From positions 2,097,832 through 2,161,831 of the forward strand of contig NZ_MLJI01000001.1 of the NCBI RefSeq assembly GCF_002095535.1: DNA of 64,000 nt, read 5' to 3'. The notes under the pieces are model-generated. The model searched no databases. It was not told the DNA's origin and saw only the letters and a program-made list of their open reading frames with translations. This stretch comes from Pantoea cypripedii. Its GTDB lineage: Bacteria > Pseudomonadota > Gammaproteobacteria > Enterobacterales > Enterobacteriaceae. Positions within the stretch are counted from its first letter, which is position 1; every line of letters starts with the position of its first letter. Of this stretch, positions 17,632 through 26,399 are shown in pieces. A program made the position numbers and the translations under genes.

Positions 17632-18381
17632 ATGATTCAGGGCTGGAGCTGGGAAGGGTACTTCCATTATCTCACCAACTATTTCATTTTCATGGGGGCG
17701 GTGAATACCGTCCTGTTAACCCTGGCGGGAATGGCGGGCGGGCTGGTATTGGGAATATTACTTGCCTTTGCCAGACTCTCGCCCTGGGCATGGATTAAAC
17801 AGATTGCGCGTACTTATATCTGGATTTTTCGTGGTACGCCGTTACTGGTGCAGCTGATTATTATCTACACCGGCCTGCCGCAGATAGGCATTCGCTTTAG
17901 CGTGATTGAAGCGGTGGTGATGGGGCTGGTATTGAATGAAGCGGCTTACCTGGCGGAAATCATTCGCGGTGGTGTGCAGGCTTTGCCGAAAGGGCAAATT
18001 AATGCGGCCAAAGCCCTGGGCTTTAACCAGCTGAATGTGGCGCGTTACGTGATTTTCCCGCAGACCATGCGTTTAATCCTGCCGTCGTTAGGCAACAGCT
18101 TTAATGGATTATTAAAAACCACGTCTATCGCTTCGGTGATTTCCATGGAGGAGTTACTGCGTCGTACTCAAATATTGATGCAGGAACAATTTATGGTGCT
18201 GGAACTGTTTATGGTGGCCGCCACCTATTATCTGCTCCTCACCACCTTGTGGGACTTTATCCAGCGCAAAATCGAACGTCACTACGCGAAAGCGTATCAA
18301 AACACCACCCACAGCAGTGAACCGGTCAAAACCAGCTTTAAGGAAGTTTCCAGTGCTTACACCCGGGAGACGCAACCATGA
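17632..18381 (+). CDS. Polar amino acid ABC transporter permease (HAT type)
   Basis: Protein of 249 residues with about five membrane segments. The EAA coupling loop is recognisable (ALPKGQINAAKALGFNQLNV at about 121-140). A hydrophilic tail of about 35 residues follows the last segment. With a single permease gene, the channel would be a homodimer working with the binding protein at 16784 and the ATPase at 10854. Its stop overlaps the hydantoinase start as ATGA (18378-18381), indicating coupled translation of import and ring opening. Confidence 0.9.
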   Translation: MIQGWSWEGYFHYLTNYFIFMGAVNTVLLTLAGMAGGLVLGILLAFARLSPWAWIKQIARTYIWIFRGTPLLVQLIIIYTGLPQIGIRFSVIEAVVMGLVLNEAAYLAEIIRGGVQALPKGQINAAKALGFNQLNVARYVIFPQTMRLILPSLGNSFNGLLKTTSIASVISMEELLRRTQILMQEQFMVLELFMVAATYYLLLTTLWDFIQRKIERHYAKAYQNTTHSSEPVKTSFKEVSSAYTRETQP

Positions 18382-19793
18382 AATCCTTTGATCTGATTAT
18401 TAAAAATGCCGATATCGTGACGGCTGCCGATCGTTATCATGGTGATATTGGCATCAATGATGGCCGTATCAGCGTCATCGCAGCAACACTCGATGAAACG
18501 CTGGCGCAGCAGGTGATCGATGCCAAAGGTCGCATGGTCACGCCGGGCGGTGTTGATGCCCATTGTCACCTCGACCAGCCTTCCACCGACGGTTCTGTCG
18601 GGGCGGATGATTTTATCAGCGGCACGCGTTCAGCTGCCTGTGGCGGCACTACCACCATTATTCCTTTTGCTATGCAATTCAAAGGGCAAAGCCTGCACGA
18701 CGCGATCGCCGATTATCATCAGCGTGCGGAAGGGAAAGCCTGCATTGATTACGCATTTCACCTGATTGTTACCGACGCCAATGCCGCAGTGATTGAAGAG
18801 ATTCCGCAGGTTATCCAGCAGGGCTACACGTCATTTAAGATCTACATGACCTATGACGCGTTAAAACTGACCGATCATCATATTTTAAATGTGCTGGAAG
18901 CGACGCGTGAAGCCGGGGCAATTGCCATGATCCACGCGGAAAATGATGACTGCATCAGTTGGTTAACCGAGCGGCTGAAAAAGCAGGGTAAAATCGCGCC
19001 GCGTTATCATGCGCTGGCCCATTCACCGATTGGCGAGCGTGAAGCCACGCACCGGGCGATTTCTCTGGCGGAACTGGTCGATGTGCCGATTTTGCTGGTC
19101 CATGTGTCCAGCCGTGCGGCGATTGAGCAGATTTACTGGGCGCGTGGTCAGGGCATCAATATCTTTTCTGAAACCTGTCCGCAATATCTGTTTCTCACCG
19201 CCGAGGATTTGGGGATCGATGACAGTTTCCACGGGGCGAAATGTATTTGTAGCCCGCCGCCACGCGATACCGACAGCCAGAATGCGGTGTGGAATGCGTT
19301 AGCGAACGGCACTTTTACCATTTTTTCCTCGGATCATTGCCCGTTTAACTTCGATGATCCGCAAGGTAAGAAGCTGCATGGCGATAACGCTTCGTTTGAT
19401 CTGGTGCCTAATGGCATCGCCGGACTGGAAACACGTCTGCCGTTATTGATGAGTGAAGGGGTACTGAAGAAGCGGATTTCCGCCCAGCGCTTTGTCGATT
19501 TGACCGCCACCGCACCGGCGAAGCTCTATGGCCTGTATCCGCAAAAAGGTAGCATTGCGGTGGGCTCGGATGCCGATCTGGTGATCTGGGATACCGATAT
19601 CGATAAAACCATCAGCAATCGCGATTTGCACACCAATGCCGATCACACGCCTTATGAAGGTAAACAGGTTCAGGCCTGGCCTGCCATCACCTTATCGCGC
19701 GGTGAAAAAGTCTGGGCGGAGGGTGAATATCAGGGAAGGGCGGGGAATGGTGCGTTTCTCACCTGTGCGGTGCCTTTCCCAATAAGCGGATAA
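18378..19793 (+). CDS. D-hydantoinase / dihydropyrimidinase-like cyclic amidohydrolase
   Basis: Protein of 471 residues with all metal ligands of the D-hydantoinase family: His62 and His64 (DAHCHLDQP), carboxylated Lys154 (SFKIYMTYD), His186 (MIHAEND), His242 (LVHVSSR) and Asp319 (FSSDHCP). These enzymes open cyclic ureides such as hydantoins or dihydropyrimidines to N-carbamoyl amino acids. No preT/preA-type dihydropyrimidine dehydrogenase is nearby. The link with an amino acid ABC importer, an M20 hydrolase and an amine-oxidising flavoprotein instead suggests degradation of a substituted hydantoin or related cyclic amide, which is inference. Confidence 0.9.
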   Translation: MKSFDLIIKNADIVTAADRYHGDIGINDGRISVIAATLDETLAQQVIDAKGRMVTPGGVDAHCHLDQPSTDGSVGADDFISGTRSAACGGTTTIIPFAMQFKGQSLHDAIADYHQRAEGKACIDYAFHLIVTDANAAVIEEIPQVIQQGYTSFKIYMTYDALKLTDHHILNVLEATREAGAIAMIHAENDDCISWLTERLKKQGKIAPRYHALAHSPIGEREATHRAISLAELVDVPILLVHVSSRAAIEQIYWARGQGINIFSETCPQYLFLTAEDLGIDDSFHGAKCICSPPPRDTDSQNAVWNALANGTFTIFSSDHCPFNFDDPQGKKLHGDNASFDLVPNGIAGLETRLPLLMSEGVLKKRISAQRFVDLTATAPAKLYGLYPQKGSIAVGSDADLVIWDTDIDKTISNRDLHTNADHTPYEGKQVQAWPAITLSRGEKVWAEGEYQGRAGNGAFLTCAVPFPISG

Positions 19794-19832
19794 TCCGGTA
19801 AACTCATTAGCCATTTTACTTTTGGACACTGC

Positions 19833-20522
19833 GTGAAGATGACTGACTATCAGGATCACACCCTTGCTGCGATTATGGCTGCCAAGCCGTTGTATATGAA
19901 ATCAGCCAGTCTGTCTGAGCAGGTTTATACGTTGCTGAAGGAGTTAATCCTTGAACGTAAAATTCCCGGAAGTAGTGAAATGCTGGAATCGCGGCTGGCG
20001 GAAGAGTTGCAGGTTTCCCGTACGCCAATGCGCGAGGCATTGGTGAGGCTGGCGGGTGAAAACCTGCTGGAACGACGCGGCGCACGTTCCTACACCGTGC
20101 GCACCATCGATATCAAAGAGTATCTTGATACCATGGCGCTGCGGGAAGTGCTGGAAGCGGAAGCGGTGGGTAAAGCGCTGGATAAAATCAGCGCCGCTAC
20201 GCTGGATGACCTGCTTAAAGAGCTGCGTGAGTTGATTGATGCCGGTGAGGCGCAGGAACATCTTTTCTGGCGTTTCGATGAAAAGCTGCACAACACCATT
20301 GCCGAAGCCAGTGGCAACCTGGTGCTGGCACAGGTGTTAAAAGGTTTGCGCGTTAACGTGCGCCTGTTCCGTTTGCATAGCCCGCTGCATCGCCAGCAGG
20401 AAAATCATGCCGAGCATCTTGATTTGCTCAATGCGATGCGTGAAGGCGATCGGGAAAAAAGCCTGGCTTCCATTCGTAAACACATTATTAATTTGCGCAA
20501 TGATGTGATTTCTTCGCTGTAA
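19833..20522 (+). CDS. GntR family regulator, FadR/FCD subfamily
   Basis: Protein of 229 residues. The winged HTH is at about 25-95 (ESRLAEELQVSRTPMREALV is the recognition part), and the all-helical FCD effector domain follows, with metal-site residues such as the FDEKLHNTIAEAS and ENHAEHLDLL segments. The start used is GTG at 19833; an ATG two codons later (19839) is equally possible, and neither has a strong ribosome site. It is the last gene of the plus operon, 39 bases after the hydantoinase. It probably binds the GTATAC repeats at 15788-15822 and derepresses both operons when the substrate is present. Confidence 0.88.
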   Translation: MKMTDYQDHTLAAIMAAKPLYMKSASLSEQVYTLLKELILERKIPGSSEMLESRLAEELQVSRTPMREALVRLAGENLLERRGARSYTVRTIDIKEYLDTMALREVLEAEAVGKALDKISAATLDDLLKELRELIDAGEAQEHLFWRFDEKLHNTIAEASGNLVLAQVLKGLRVNVRLFRLHSPLHRQQENHAEHLDLLNAMREGDREKSLASIRKHIINLRNDVISSL

Positions 20523-20545
20523 AAAATTTTCTTATCCTTATCTGG

Positions 20546-20565
20546 CGGCGCGATTTATCGCGCCG
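20546..20565. repeat. Single family-1 REP arm
   Basis: CGGCGCGATTTATCGCGCCG is a perfect 8-base-pair stem with a TTTA loop, the core of the family-1 REP, here as a solitary unit 24 bases after the GntR stop. It has no T-tract, so it is more a REP unit than a classical terminator. Confidence 0.8.
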
Positions 20566-20674
20566 TTATCATTTCTAATCTGATATATCCCCTGAGTTTT
20601 TCCTGATTTCTAATTTTGAGCGTAATAAATATGCTAGCCTGAATCCCATTCGGACGATAAAAGTGAGGGATTAT

Positions 20675-22006
20675 ATGGAAACCGGTGTAGCTAACGTCAG
20701 TGGCAATAATGTTATTGTCCCCAGTGAAGTTGATAGTCATGAGCTTCATCAATTCCCGGTGAGCGGTGCTTCAAATAATACAGTTGAACCTCTTAGCCTG
20801 GTCGCCACCACAACGCCAAATATATCACCCAGCGATTGTTTTAAAAAAATAATTTCTTTTTTTTCTTCGCTTAACATTCTGCATATTGAAACACATAAAA
20901 CACCATTTTTATCTACCATTCACTTACTGGAGGAATTTTATAAAAATAGCGAATCCTTCAGGATATGCTTTGAAAAAGTCTGTCAGAAAATAACCCATGC
21001 GGATTTTAAAACTAAAAAACATTTCGCTCAAATATTGCATGCGTTTAATGATTATCAAAAAGAGTTCAAAGATAACGCTACGAGTGTAGAATTGGCTTTA
21101 TTCTGTACGATGCAAAAAATCATTTCCTATGGTTCAGGTTCGATTAATATCGAGCCGATTAAGCGCGCACTGGGCCAGAGTGATGATCAGGCCATTTTGC
21201 CGGTGCTAAAGGATTTGGACAGTCGCTGTCTGGATAACTTTCTGCGCGTCGAAACGAAAGATTATACGCCTGATGCCTACGCCAGCGGTATTTGCAATTC
21301 CCCATTGGATTTAACGCTGCTGGGAATTCAGGATTTGATTAAGAGTTATAATCCGGAAAATAAACCGGTGGTGTTGATTTTTGATTTTGATGACACCGTC
21401 AGCATTTCCAATCATCGATTTATGGGCTTATCGAACACGGAGTGGAATAACAGGGAGAACGATAGCACTGCATATGATAAAGAAGCTCACATACGGGATG
21501 TTTTTCTCTCAGTTTGCGCGGGGCGGGAGTATGTTGGATTTATTTCATCGCGTCCTTTTATTGATAGCGCATTAATGCGACTGGTTGATTTTTTAGAAAC
21601 AAAAGAAATCGCCGGTGCGATATGGCAGGATGAATCTCAACGTGAGATGAAAATTAATTTTGATGGTACGGTCAAAAAAGATGTCACGACATTCCCGGAT
21701 GGGAAGCCTCGTTGGTGGTGTTATAACGATAAAGTTTACCTGACATTCCATACGCCTAAGATTGAAATCATTAATGACATAGTGAATAAACTTGCCATGA
21801 AGCACGGCGTCAAACCGAGCGATTTCTTTGTCGCGTTTTGTGACGATGATGGAGGGAATCATGAAGTCGCGCGTAATGCCTTTAAACAGATGAAAAGCGA
21901 CGGAGTTGAAAGTTATGAGCTTTTATCGGTGCAAACATGCCCGCATGAGATGGTCGAGGATGTGTATGTCTACCGGGAAGGCATGGAGAATGAATCCCAG
22001 GCTTGA
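20675..22006 (+). CDS. Orphan HAD-like phosphatase-fold protein, possible secreted effector
   Basis: Protein of 443 residues from the ATG at 20675, which has GTGAGGGA directly upstream; a GTG at 20663 is also in frame. The first 50 residues are Ser/Thr/Asn-rich, polar and without a Sec signal, as in many type III effectors. A helical region follows. The C-terminal half carries HAD motifs: DFDDT (Asp237 and Asp239), a Ser in GFISSRP (about 291-292), and the acidic AFCDDDGGNHE (Asp390-392). The gene is visibly richer in A and T than its neighbours and stands alone between REP units, consistent with acquisition by transfer. I do not recognise a named family. A phosphatase active in a host cell is one reading; an ordinary cytoplasmic HAD phosphatase is another. 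Confidence 0.6.
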   Translation: METGVANVSGNNVIVPSEVDSHELHQFPVSGASNNTVEPLSLVATTTPNISPSDCFKKIISFFSSLNILHIETHKTPFLSTIHLLEEFYKNSESFRICFEKVCQKITHADFKTKKHFAQILHAFNDYQKEFKDNATSVELALFCTMQKIISYGSGSINIEPIKRALGQSDDQAILPVLKDLDSRCLDNFLRVETKDYTPDAYASGICNSPLDLTLLGIQDLIKSYNPENKPVVLIFDFDDTVSISNHRFMGLSNTEWNNRENDSTAYDKEAHIRDVFLSVCAGREYVGFISSRPFIDSALMRLVDFLETKEIAGAIWQDESQREMKINFDGTVKKDVTTFPDGKPRWWCYNDKVYLTFHTPKIEIINDIVNKLAMKHGVKPSDFFVAFCDDDGGNHEVARNAFKQMKSDGVESYELLSVQTCPHEMVEDVYVYREGMENESQA

Positions 22007-22077
22007 TCTGCAACGTATTCAGGCGTCGCTACGTGAAATCTGAGAAAAGAGCAGGGTAATGATGGTGGAGTTTTGCC

Positions 22078-22144
22078 GTAGCGGTGCCCCTGGTGCGAAT
22101 AAATTCGCACCCTACAGATGTAGGGGCGGCATTGATGCCGACCA
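22078..22144. repeat. Family-2 palindromic element (copy 1)
   Basis: Two hairpins side by side: GGTGCGAA-TAAA-TTCGCACC at 22092-22111 and CGGCAT-TG-ATGCCG at 22127-22140, joined by CCTACAGATGTAGGGG. The same compound element recurs at 46120-46168. It lies in the 287-base gap between the HAD-like gene and the DUF1989 gene. Nothing else was recognised in that gap. Confidence 0.8.
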
Positions 22145-22293
22145 GGCCAATAACCGCGACGGGCGAGGTGCGGTCCGGGGCGTGTGCGGATACCTTATTT
22201 AACATAATATACATTGTAGGTACTTTTATGGCAGCTAAGCTCAAATGTCCAATCTGAGCTTAGCGACGCCATAACCCCGGCTATAAAAGCCAA

Positions 22294-23130
22294 TTACCAG
22301 CTGACGGGCTTCAGCTGCATTCCATGGTTACCCCGGTAATCCGGTGATACCGGCGATATCCAGTTAGCCAGCAACTCAGCCTGCGGTTTGTAGATTTCAA
22401 CGCCCAGCGGACGGCAAACTTTCAGCGTATCTTCCGCTTCGTCGCCCCACATCGGCAATGACAGATCGCCACCCGGACAGGTCGATAACGCACACAGCAG
22501 GTCAATCTCAGCGAAGAACTCCAGATAATCGCCCTTTTTCGCCGGACAAGCTTTCATAAAGTATTGGTCATCGTCGTTCAGGCCGGTGCACTGGAAGACA
22601 TTCATCACATCGTGAACATCAAACTCAGTCAGACCATACGGCTGCACGGCACGCACCAGGTTGGAATGGCAATGGAAATCGAAATCTTCACCGGTCAGCA
22701 GCTTGTTGACGTAAGGATCGCAACGCGTTCCCAGCAAATCATGGACACGCCCACCATCGCTGTCGATACCATAATCCGCCAGCGAATCGGCAGTAATGGT
22801 CGCCATTGGCCGGATAAACGGTAAATTGGACCACAGGCGATCGTAAGTCGAAAGATGCGCGCGTTGCAGCTGACGTGTGCGGGACACCCACATTCTCTCG
22901 CGCGGATCGCGGCGGTTCCAGATGTTCAAATCCCCAACCTGCGGACCTTCTGGCGTGGTAATACGGAACAAATGCCCGGCTGGCACTTCCCAGGCAAAAC
23001 CGGTACGAATCGGGATCAAATGGGAGGCGGTAAGCTCACGCGGTCCCTCGGCAAGTGCCTGATAAAACTGGCGATCAACATCTAATGCAGAGCCGGATGT
23101 GCTCTGGTACGCGGCAGGATAATTCGACAT
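22294..23130 (-). CDS. DUF1989 / urea carboxylase-associated family protein
   Basis: Protein of 278 residues. The family phrases are EVPAGHLFRITTPEGPQVGDLNIWNRRDPRERMW (about 48-82), TRCDPYVNKLLTGE near 134-147 and DVHDVMNVFQCTGLN near 172-186. DUF1989 proteins accompany urea carboxylase or guanidine pathways; some act as carboxyguanidine deiminase subunits, others resemble aminomethyltransferases. Cys and His residues (DFHCHSNL, NVFQCTG) could bind metal. No urea carboxylase gene is in the window, so this copy probably belongs to a distinct nitrogen pathway. It is last in a four-gene operon; its ATG overlaps the GntR stop as TGATG, with GGAGAA upstream as ribosome site. Confidence 0.8.
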   Translation of the reverse strand: MSNYPAAYQSTSGSALDVDRQFYQALAEGPRELTASHLIPIRTGFAWEVPAGHLFRITTPEGPQVGDLNIWNRRDPRERMWVSRTRQLQRAHLSTYDRLWSNLPFIRPMATITADSLADYGIDSDGGRVHDLLGTRCDPYVNKLLTGEDFDFHCHSNLVRAVQPYGLTEFDVHDVMNVFQCTGLNDDDQYFMKACPAKKGDYLEFFAEIDLLCALSTCPGGDLSLPMWGDEAEDTLKVCRPLGVEIYKPQAELLANWISPVSPDYRGNHGMQLKPVSW

Positions 23131-23852
23131 CAGTATGATTCTCCATGAGAAATAGGATGACTAAAAGTGGTGGTCAGCTGGCGCTCGGAATAGTCGAGGT
23201 AATCAATCAGCGCCTGGCATGCGGCGGCGGTTTGATGCTCGCCCAGCAATGTCAGGATCTGACGATCGCGGGCAATCCACGGCAGCTGAAAATCACGCTC
23301 GCCAGCACCGCTGCAAAACAGCAGACGTAACTGCGCCAGCAAGACGCTGAAAAAATCGTTGAATCTGGAGCAACCCAACATCTGTACGATGCTTTGATGA
23401 AAACGCAGGCTATGGGTACCCACGCTGCGCCACTGTTCTTCGGCTGCGGCCTGGGCAGCCTTGTCCAGATGCTGCGCCATGCGCGTCAGATGAAAGTCAC
23501 TGACTGGGCTGTTCACGGTCAGCGCCAGCACTTCCAGATGGCGGCGCGCTTTGAAAATATCGCGCACATCACGCTTATCCAGCTGACGCACAAACACCCC
23601 GCGATTCTGGTGATAATTCACCAACCCTTCGCCGTGTAAGAAACGCAGCGCTTCCCGCAGCGTATTGCGGGAACTGTCACATAACGCCGCCAGTTCGATT
23701 TCGCCCAGCGCCTGCCCGGCTACCAGGTTGCCGCTGATAATATTTTCCCGCAGCAGAATCGATATGCGTTCGAAAGCAGGCAAGCCAGATAAATCAATAT
23801 GCTCTGGTATTTCAATGGTTAAGGTGCGGGTTTCCCCGGCTGATCCTTTCAT
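23130..23852 (-). CDS. GntR family regulator, FCD subfamily
   Basis: Protein of 240 residues. The winged HTH is at about 25-90 (LGEIELAALCDSSRNTLREA, then LRFLHGEGLVNYHQNRGVFV), followed by a helical FCD-type domain. It starts nine bases after the fused ABC gene and ends overlapping the DUF1989 start, so it is embedded in the importer operon. The likely operator is the perfect palindrome TTGTTCAACAA (26233-26243) around the predicted transcription start of that operon. The inducer would be the transported compound. The C-terminal domain is divergent and lacks some of the metal-binding His/Asp spacing seen in canonical FCD proteins. Confidence 0.86.
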   Translation of the reverse strand: MKGSAGETRTLTIEIPEHIDLSGLPAFERISILLRENIISGNLVAGQALGEIELAALCDSSRNTLREALRFLHGEGLVNYHQNRGVFVRQLDKRDVRDIFKARRHLEVLALTVNSPVSDFHLTRMAQHLDKAAQAAAEEQWRSVGTHSLRFHQSIVQMLGCSRFNDFFSVLLAQLRLLFCSGAGERDFQLPWIARDRQILTLLGEHQTAAACQALIDYLDYSERQLTTTFSHPISHGESY

Positions 23853-23861
23853 ATGCTGACC

Positions 23862-25370
23862 TCAGGCCGTGGCCATATCATCGATAAAGCGCGAAATCCG
23901 GTGATCGCGCATCTGGCGAATCTCTGCCGGTGAGGCATCGATCTGAATACGCCCCTGCTCCATAAACACCACCCGGTCGGAAATAGCGAAAGCAAACTTC
24001 ATCTCATGGGTGACGATCAACATGGTGATCCCCTCCTCTGCCAGCTTTTCAATCACCTGCAGAACTTCGCTGACGCGTTCGGGATCAAGTGCCGATGTCG
24101 GTTCATCAAACAGCACCACCGCAGGCTTCATGACCAGCGTACGGGCAATGGCCACGCGTTGTTGCTGACCACCGGATAGCTGATGCGGATATTTGGTGGC
24201 ATGTTCCAGCATCCCCACTTTATCCAGCATTGCCAGGCTGCGTTGATGCAGATCCTCACGGCTGTCCAGATTGTGCAGACGCGGTGCCAGCAGCAAATTC
24301 TCCAGCACCGTTTTATGCGGGAACAGATTAAAACCCTGGAACACCATGCCGAGCCGGGTAATCTGCGAACGGTAAGGTAAGGCATTCTCACGCTGTCCCG
24401 CCTCGATAAACGCCTGACCCAGCAGCTCTACGCTGCCCTGGTCGAGTTTCTCAAGCCCGTTCACCGTACGGATAAGCGTCGTTTTGCCGGAGCCGGAAGG
24501 ACCAATAATCGAGATCACCTCGCCAGGTTTCACGCTGAGGTTGATATCGCGCAGCACCGGTTTATCGTTAAACGCTTTGCTGATGCCACGCAATTGCAGA
24601 ATCGGTTTGGCCGAGGCGCTGTGGCTTTTGCGCGTCAGTGCCTGGGGGGCCGGTAAACTGGCGCGTGCCTGTTCGGCATCAAACGCGGCCGGAGTCCGAT
24701 TTTGTACATCCCAGCGGCGTTCGAGCCAGCCAAACAGACGCTCAAACACAGTGACGATCAGCACGTAGTAACAGGCCACCGCCAGCATGGTTTCCATCAC
24801 CTTGAAGTTGTCGGTGTACAGACGCTCGCCCACCATCAAAATCTCGGACAGGGAAATCACCGACACCAGCGAGGTCATCTTCACGATGGTAATAAATTCA
24901 TTCACCAGGGTGGGCAGCGAGATGCGCAACGCCTGCGGAATAATGATGCTGAGGCGGATCTGGGTGGTGTTTAATCCTAACGCCCTTCCCGCTTCAAACT
25001 GCCCGCGCTGGACTGATAACAAACCACCGCGATGAATCTCCGCAATATAGGCGGTCTCACTGATGATCAGGGCCAGCAGGCCAGCGGCAAACGGGTTGGA
25101 CAGTACGCTGCTGGTCGCCGGAAAAATCTGTGGCAGGTTAAAGATAAAAATCAGCAGCACCAGCAACGGCAGGCTGCGAAACAGCCAGATATAACAGCCA
25201 GCAACATTGCGCAGCAGCGCATGGCGCGACTGTTTTGCCAGCGCCACACCCAGTCCCAGAACGATCCCTCCCAGCCAGGTCAGCACGCTGAGTTGCACCA
25301 CCAGCCAACTGGCCCGCCAGAAGTCCGCGTAATGAAATAAACTTATCAGGTAAGGCCAGTCAAATTGCAT
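23862..25370 (-). CDS. Fused ABC permease-ATPase for amino acid import
   Basis: Single 502-residue chain joining two normal subunits. Residues 1-225 form a HAT-type permease with about five membrane segments and the EAA loop ([20 protein letters not shown]). Residues 226-255 form a polar linker. Residues 256-502 form a GlnQ-like ATPase with Walker [10 protein letters not shown], signature [10 protein letters not shown] and Walker [14 protein letters not shown]. Fusion fixes a 1:1 ratio, and two chains would build the complete transporter. The binding protein is encoded 24 bases upstream. Fused permease-ATPases are known among family-3 amino acid importers but are much less common than separate subunits. 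The substrate is unknown and presumably nitrogen-rich, given the DUF1989 partner. Confidence 0.9.
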   Translation of the reverse strand: MQFDWPYLISLFHYADFWRASWLVVQLSVLTWLGGIVLGLGVALAKQSRHALLRNVAGCYIWLFRSLPLLVLLIFIFNLPQIFPATSSVLSNPFAAGLLALIISETAYIAEIHRGGLLSVQRGQFEAGRALGLNTTQIRLSIIIPQALRISLPTLVNEFITIVKMTSLVSVISLSEILMVGERLYTDNFKVMETMLAVACYYVLIVTVFERLFGWLERRWDVQNRTPAAFDAEQARASLPAPQALTRKSHSASAKPILQLRGISKAFNDKPVLRDINLSVKPGEVISIIGPSGSGKTTLIRTVNGLEKLDQGSVELLGQAFIEAGQRENALPYRSQITRLGMVFQGFNLFPHKTVLENLLLAPRLHNLDSREDLHQRSLAMLDKVGMLEHATKYPHQLSGGQQQRVAIARTLVMKPAVVLFDEPTSALDPERVSEVLQVIEKLAEEGITMLIVTHEMKFAFAISDRVVFMEQGRIQIDASPAEIRQMRDHRISRFIDDMATA

Positions 25371-25394
25371 GCTTCCTCCAGGGAGATCCGTTAT

Positions 25395-26210
25395 TTACAG
25401 CGTGCCAGCCAATGCTTTGGTGATTTCATCCGCGTCCGGCATTTGCAGGTTGTACTTTTGCAACAGCGCACGATAGCTGCCATCACTCACCTTCTGCGCG
25501 AATGAGGTTTTCAGTTCGTTCAGCAGCTGCGGGTTGTCCTTATTCACCGCCAGGCCGACCACCACCGGATAAATCATCTGATGTGAAGAGATTTTCAGGC
25601 GCTGCCCGGTCTTTTCGACTGTCGCTTTGGCCACTGCGGCATCTTCATATTGCGCATCCACCGCTGACGACAGCAGCGCCTGCGTGGCTTCCGGTGAAGT
25701 CGGGAACTCGCGTACCGAAATGGCACCCAGCCCTTTCGGCTGGCAATAGTCCGTTGACACTTTATTCAGACGCGCAATCCAGGCACCGCCTTTGATCGAA
25801 GCGACGCGTTTGCCGCACAGATCTTCCGGCTTTTCAGGCGCAAAGCTGGAACTGGCGGTGACCAGCAAAGAACCCCCGGTTTTCATATACGGCAGAAAAT
25901 CCACCTGCTGTGCCCGCTCTGGCGTGACATACAGTGTTGAGGCGACAACGTCGAACTTATCGCTTTTTAAGCCGAGGATCAGGCTGGCAAAGCGGGTGTC
26001 CTTCACCACCGGTTTCAGTTTCAGCGGCGCGGCGATCAGGTCAATAAACTCAGCATCAAACCCGGCGGGTTTATCCTGTTTTAAGAAGTTATACGGCGGA
26101 TACGTCAGGTCCGAGCCAATGGTCAGGCTGCCAGGCACAAGGGTGGCAGCCTGCGCGACGCTGAAGAACACAGGTGCTGCAAGACAGGCCATGCGTAACA
26201 TCGTTTTCAT
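25395..26210 (-). CDS. ABC transporter periplasmic solute-binding protein (family 3)
   Basis: Protein of 271 residues from the ATG at 26210; the longer frame to 26243 would run over the predicted operator and promoter. The signal peptide MKTMLRMACLAAPVFFSVAQ ends at AQA near residue 22. Mature landmarks are LTIGSDLTYPPYNFLK, AGFDAEFIDLIAAPLKL and DVVASTLYVTPERAQQVDFL, standard for SBP_bac_3. Two internal Cys (LCGKRV and DYCQPKG) are spaced to form a disulfide. It is the first gene of the operon behind the sigma-54-like promoter at 26250-26265, which implies induction under nitrogen shortage. Confidence 0.9.
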   Translation of the reverse strand: MKTMLRMACLAAPVFFSVAQAATLVPGSLTIGSDLTYPPYNFLKQDKPAGFDAEFIDLIAAPLKLKPVVKDTRFASLILGLKSDKFDVVASTLYVTPERAQQVDFLPYMKTGGSLLVTASSSFAPEKPEDLCGKRVASIKGGAWIARLNKVSTDYCQPKGLGAISVREFPTSPEATQALLSSAVDAQYEDAAVAKATVEKTGQRLKISSHQMIYPVVVGLAVNKDNPQLLNELKTSFAQKVSDGSYRALLQKYNLQMPDADEITKALAGTL

Positions 26211-26232
26211 AGTGGAAAGCCTCTGGTGTTGT

Positions 26233-26243
26233 TTGTTCAACAA
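26233..26243. promoter_or_regulatory. Perfect palindrome TTGTTCAACAA, GntR operator candidate
   Basis: An 11-base palindrome centred on 26238, just downstream of the predicted sigma-54 -12 element and over the expected transcription start of the binding-protein operon. Position and symmetry suit a repressor such as the operon's own GntR protein. Confidence 0.5.
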
Positions 26244-26249
26244 TGTATA

Positions 26250-26265
26250 AGCATTAAGTGTGCCA
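26250..26265 (-). promoter_or_regulatory. Sigma-54-like promoter of the importer/DUF1989 operon
   Basis: On the minus strand the sequence reads TGGCACACTTAATGCT. It has the complete -24 box TGGCAC, exactly ten bases between GG and GC, and ATGC in place of the consensus TTGC. The predicted start is about 12 bases downstream (near 26239), giving a leader of about 29 bases. No clear NtrC site was found upstream, so the activator is not identified. Confidence 0.55.
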
Positions 26266-26345
26266 ATATTATGTTTTGTGATTTTTCAGTGGATCAAATG
26301 CAGCCAGGGAGGATCTTGTTACGATGGATTGAACCAGAATGGGGC

Positions 26346-26377
26346 AAAAAAAACGGGCGATGCACCAGCATCGCCCG
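26346..26377 (-). terminator. Rho-independent terminator of the FMN reductase gene
   Basis: CGGGCGATGC-ACCA-GCATCGCCCG (26354-26377) is a perfect ten-base-pair stem. On the minus strand it is followed by eight T residues (26353-26346). It lies 23 bases after the reductase stop. Confidence 0.88.
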
Positions 26378-26399
26378 CTCGGGGAAGGAAAGGATCAGG

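Noticed and set aside
20566..20674. Search for a hrp box (GGAACC-N15/16-CCAC) before the HAD-like gene, and also before the SopB-like gene
   Set aside because: No acceptable match in either upstream region, so control by HrpL cannot be claimed.
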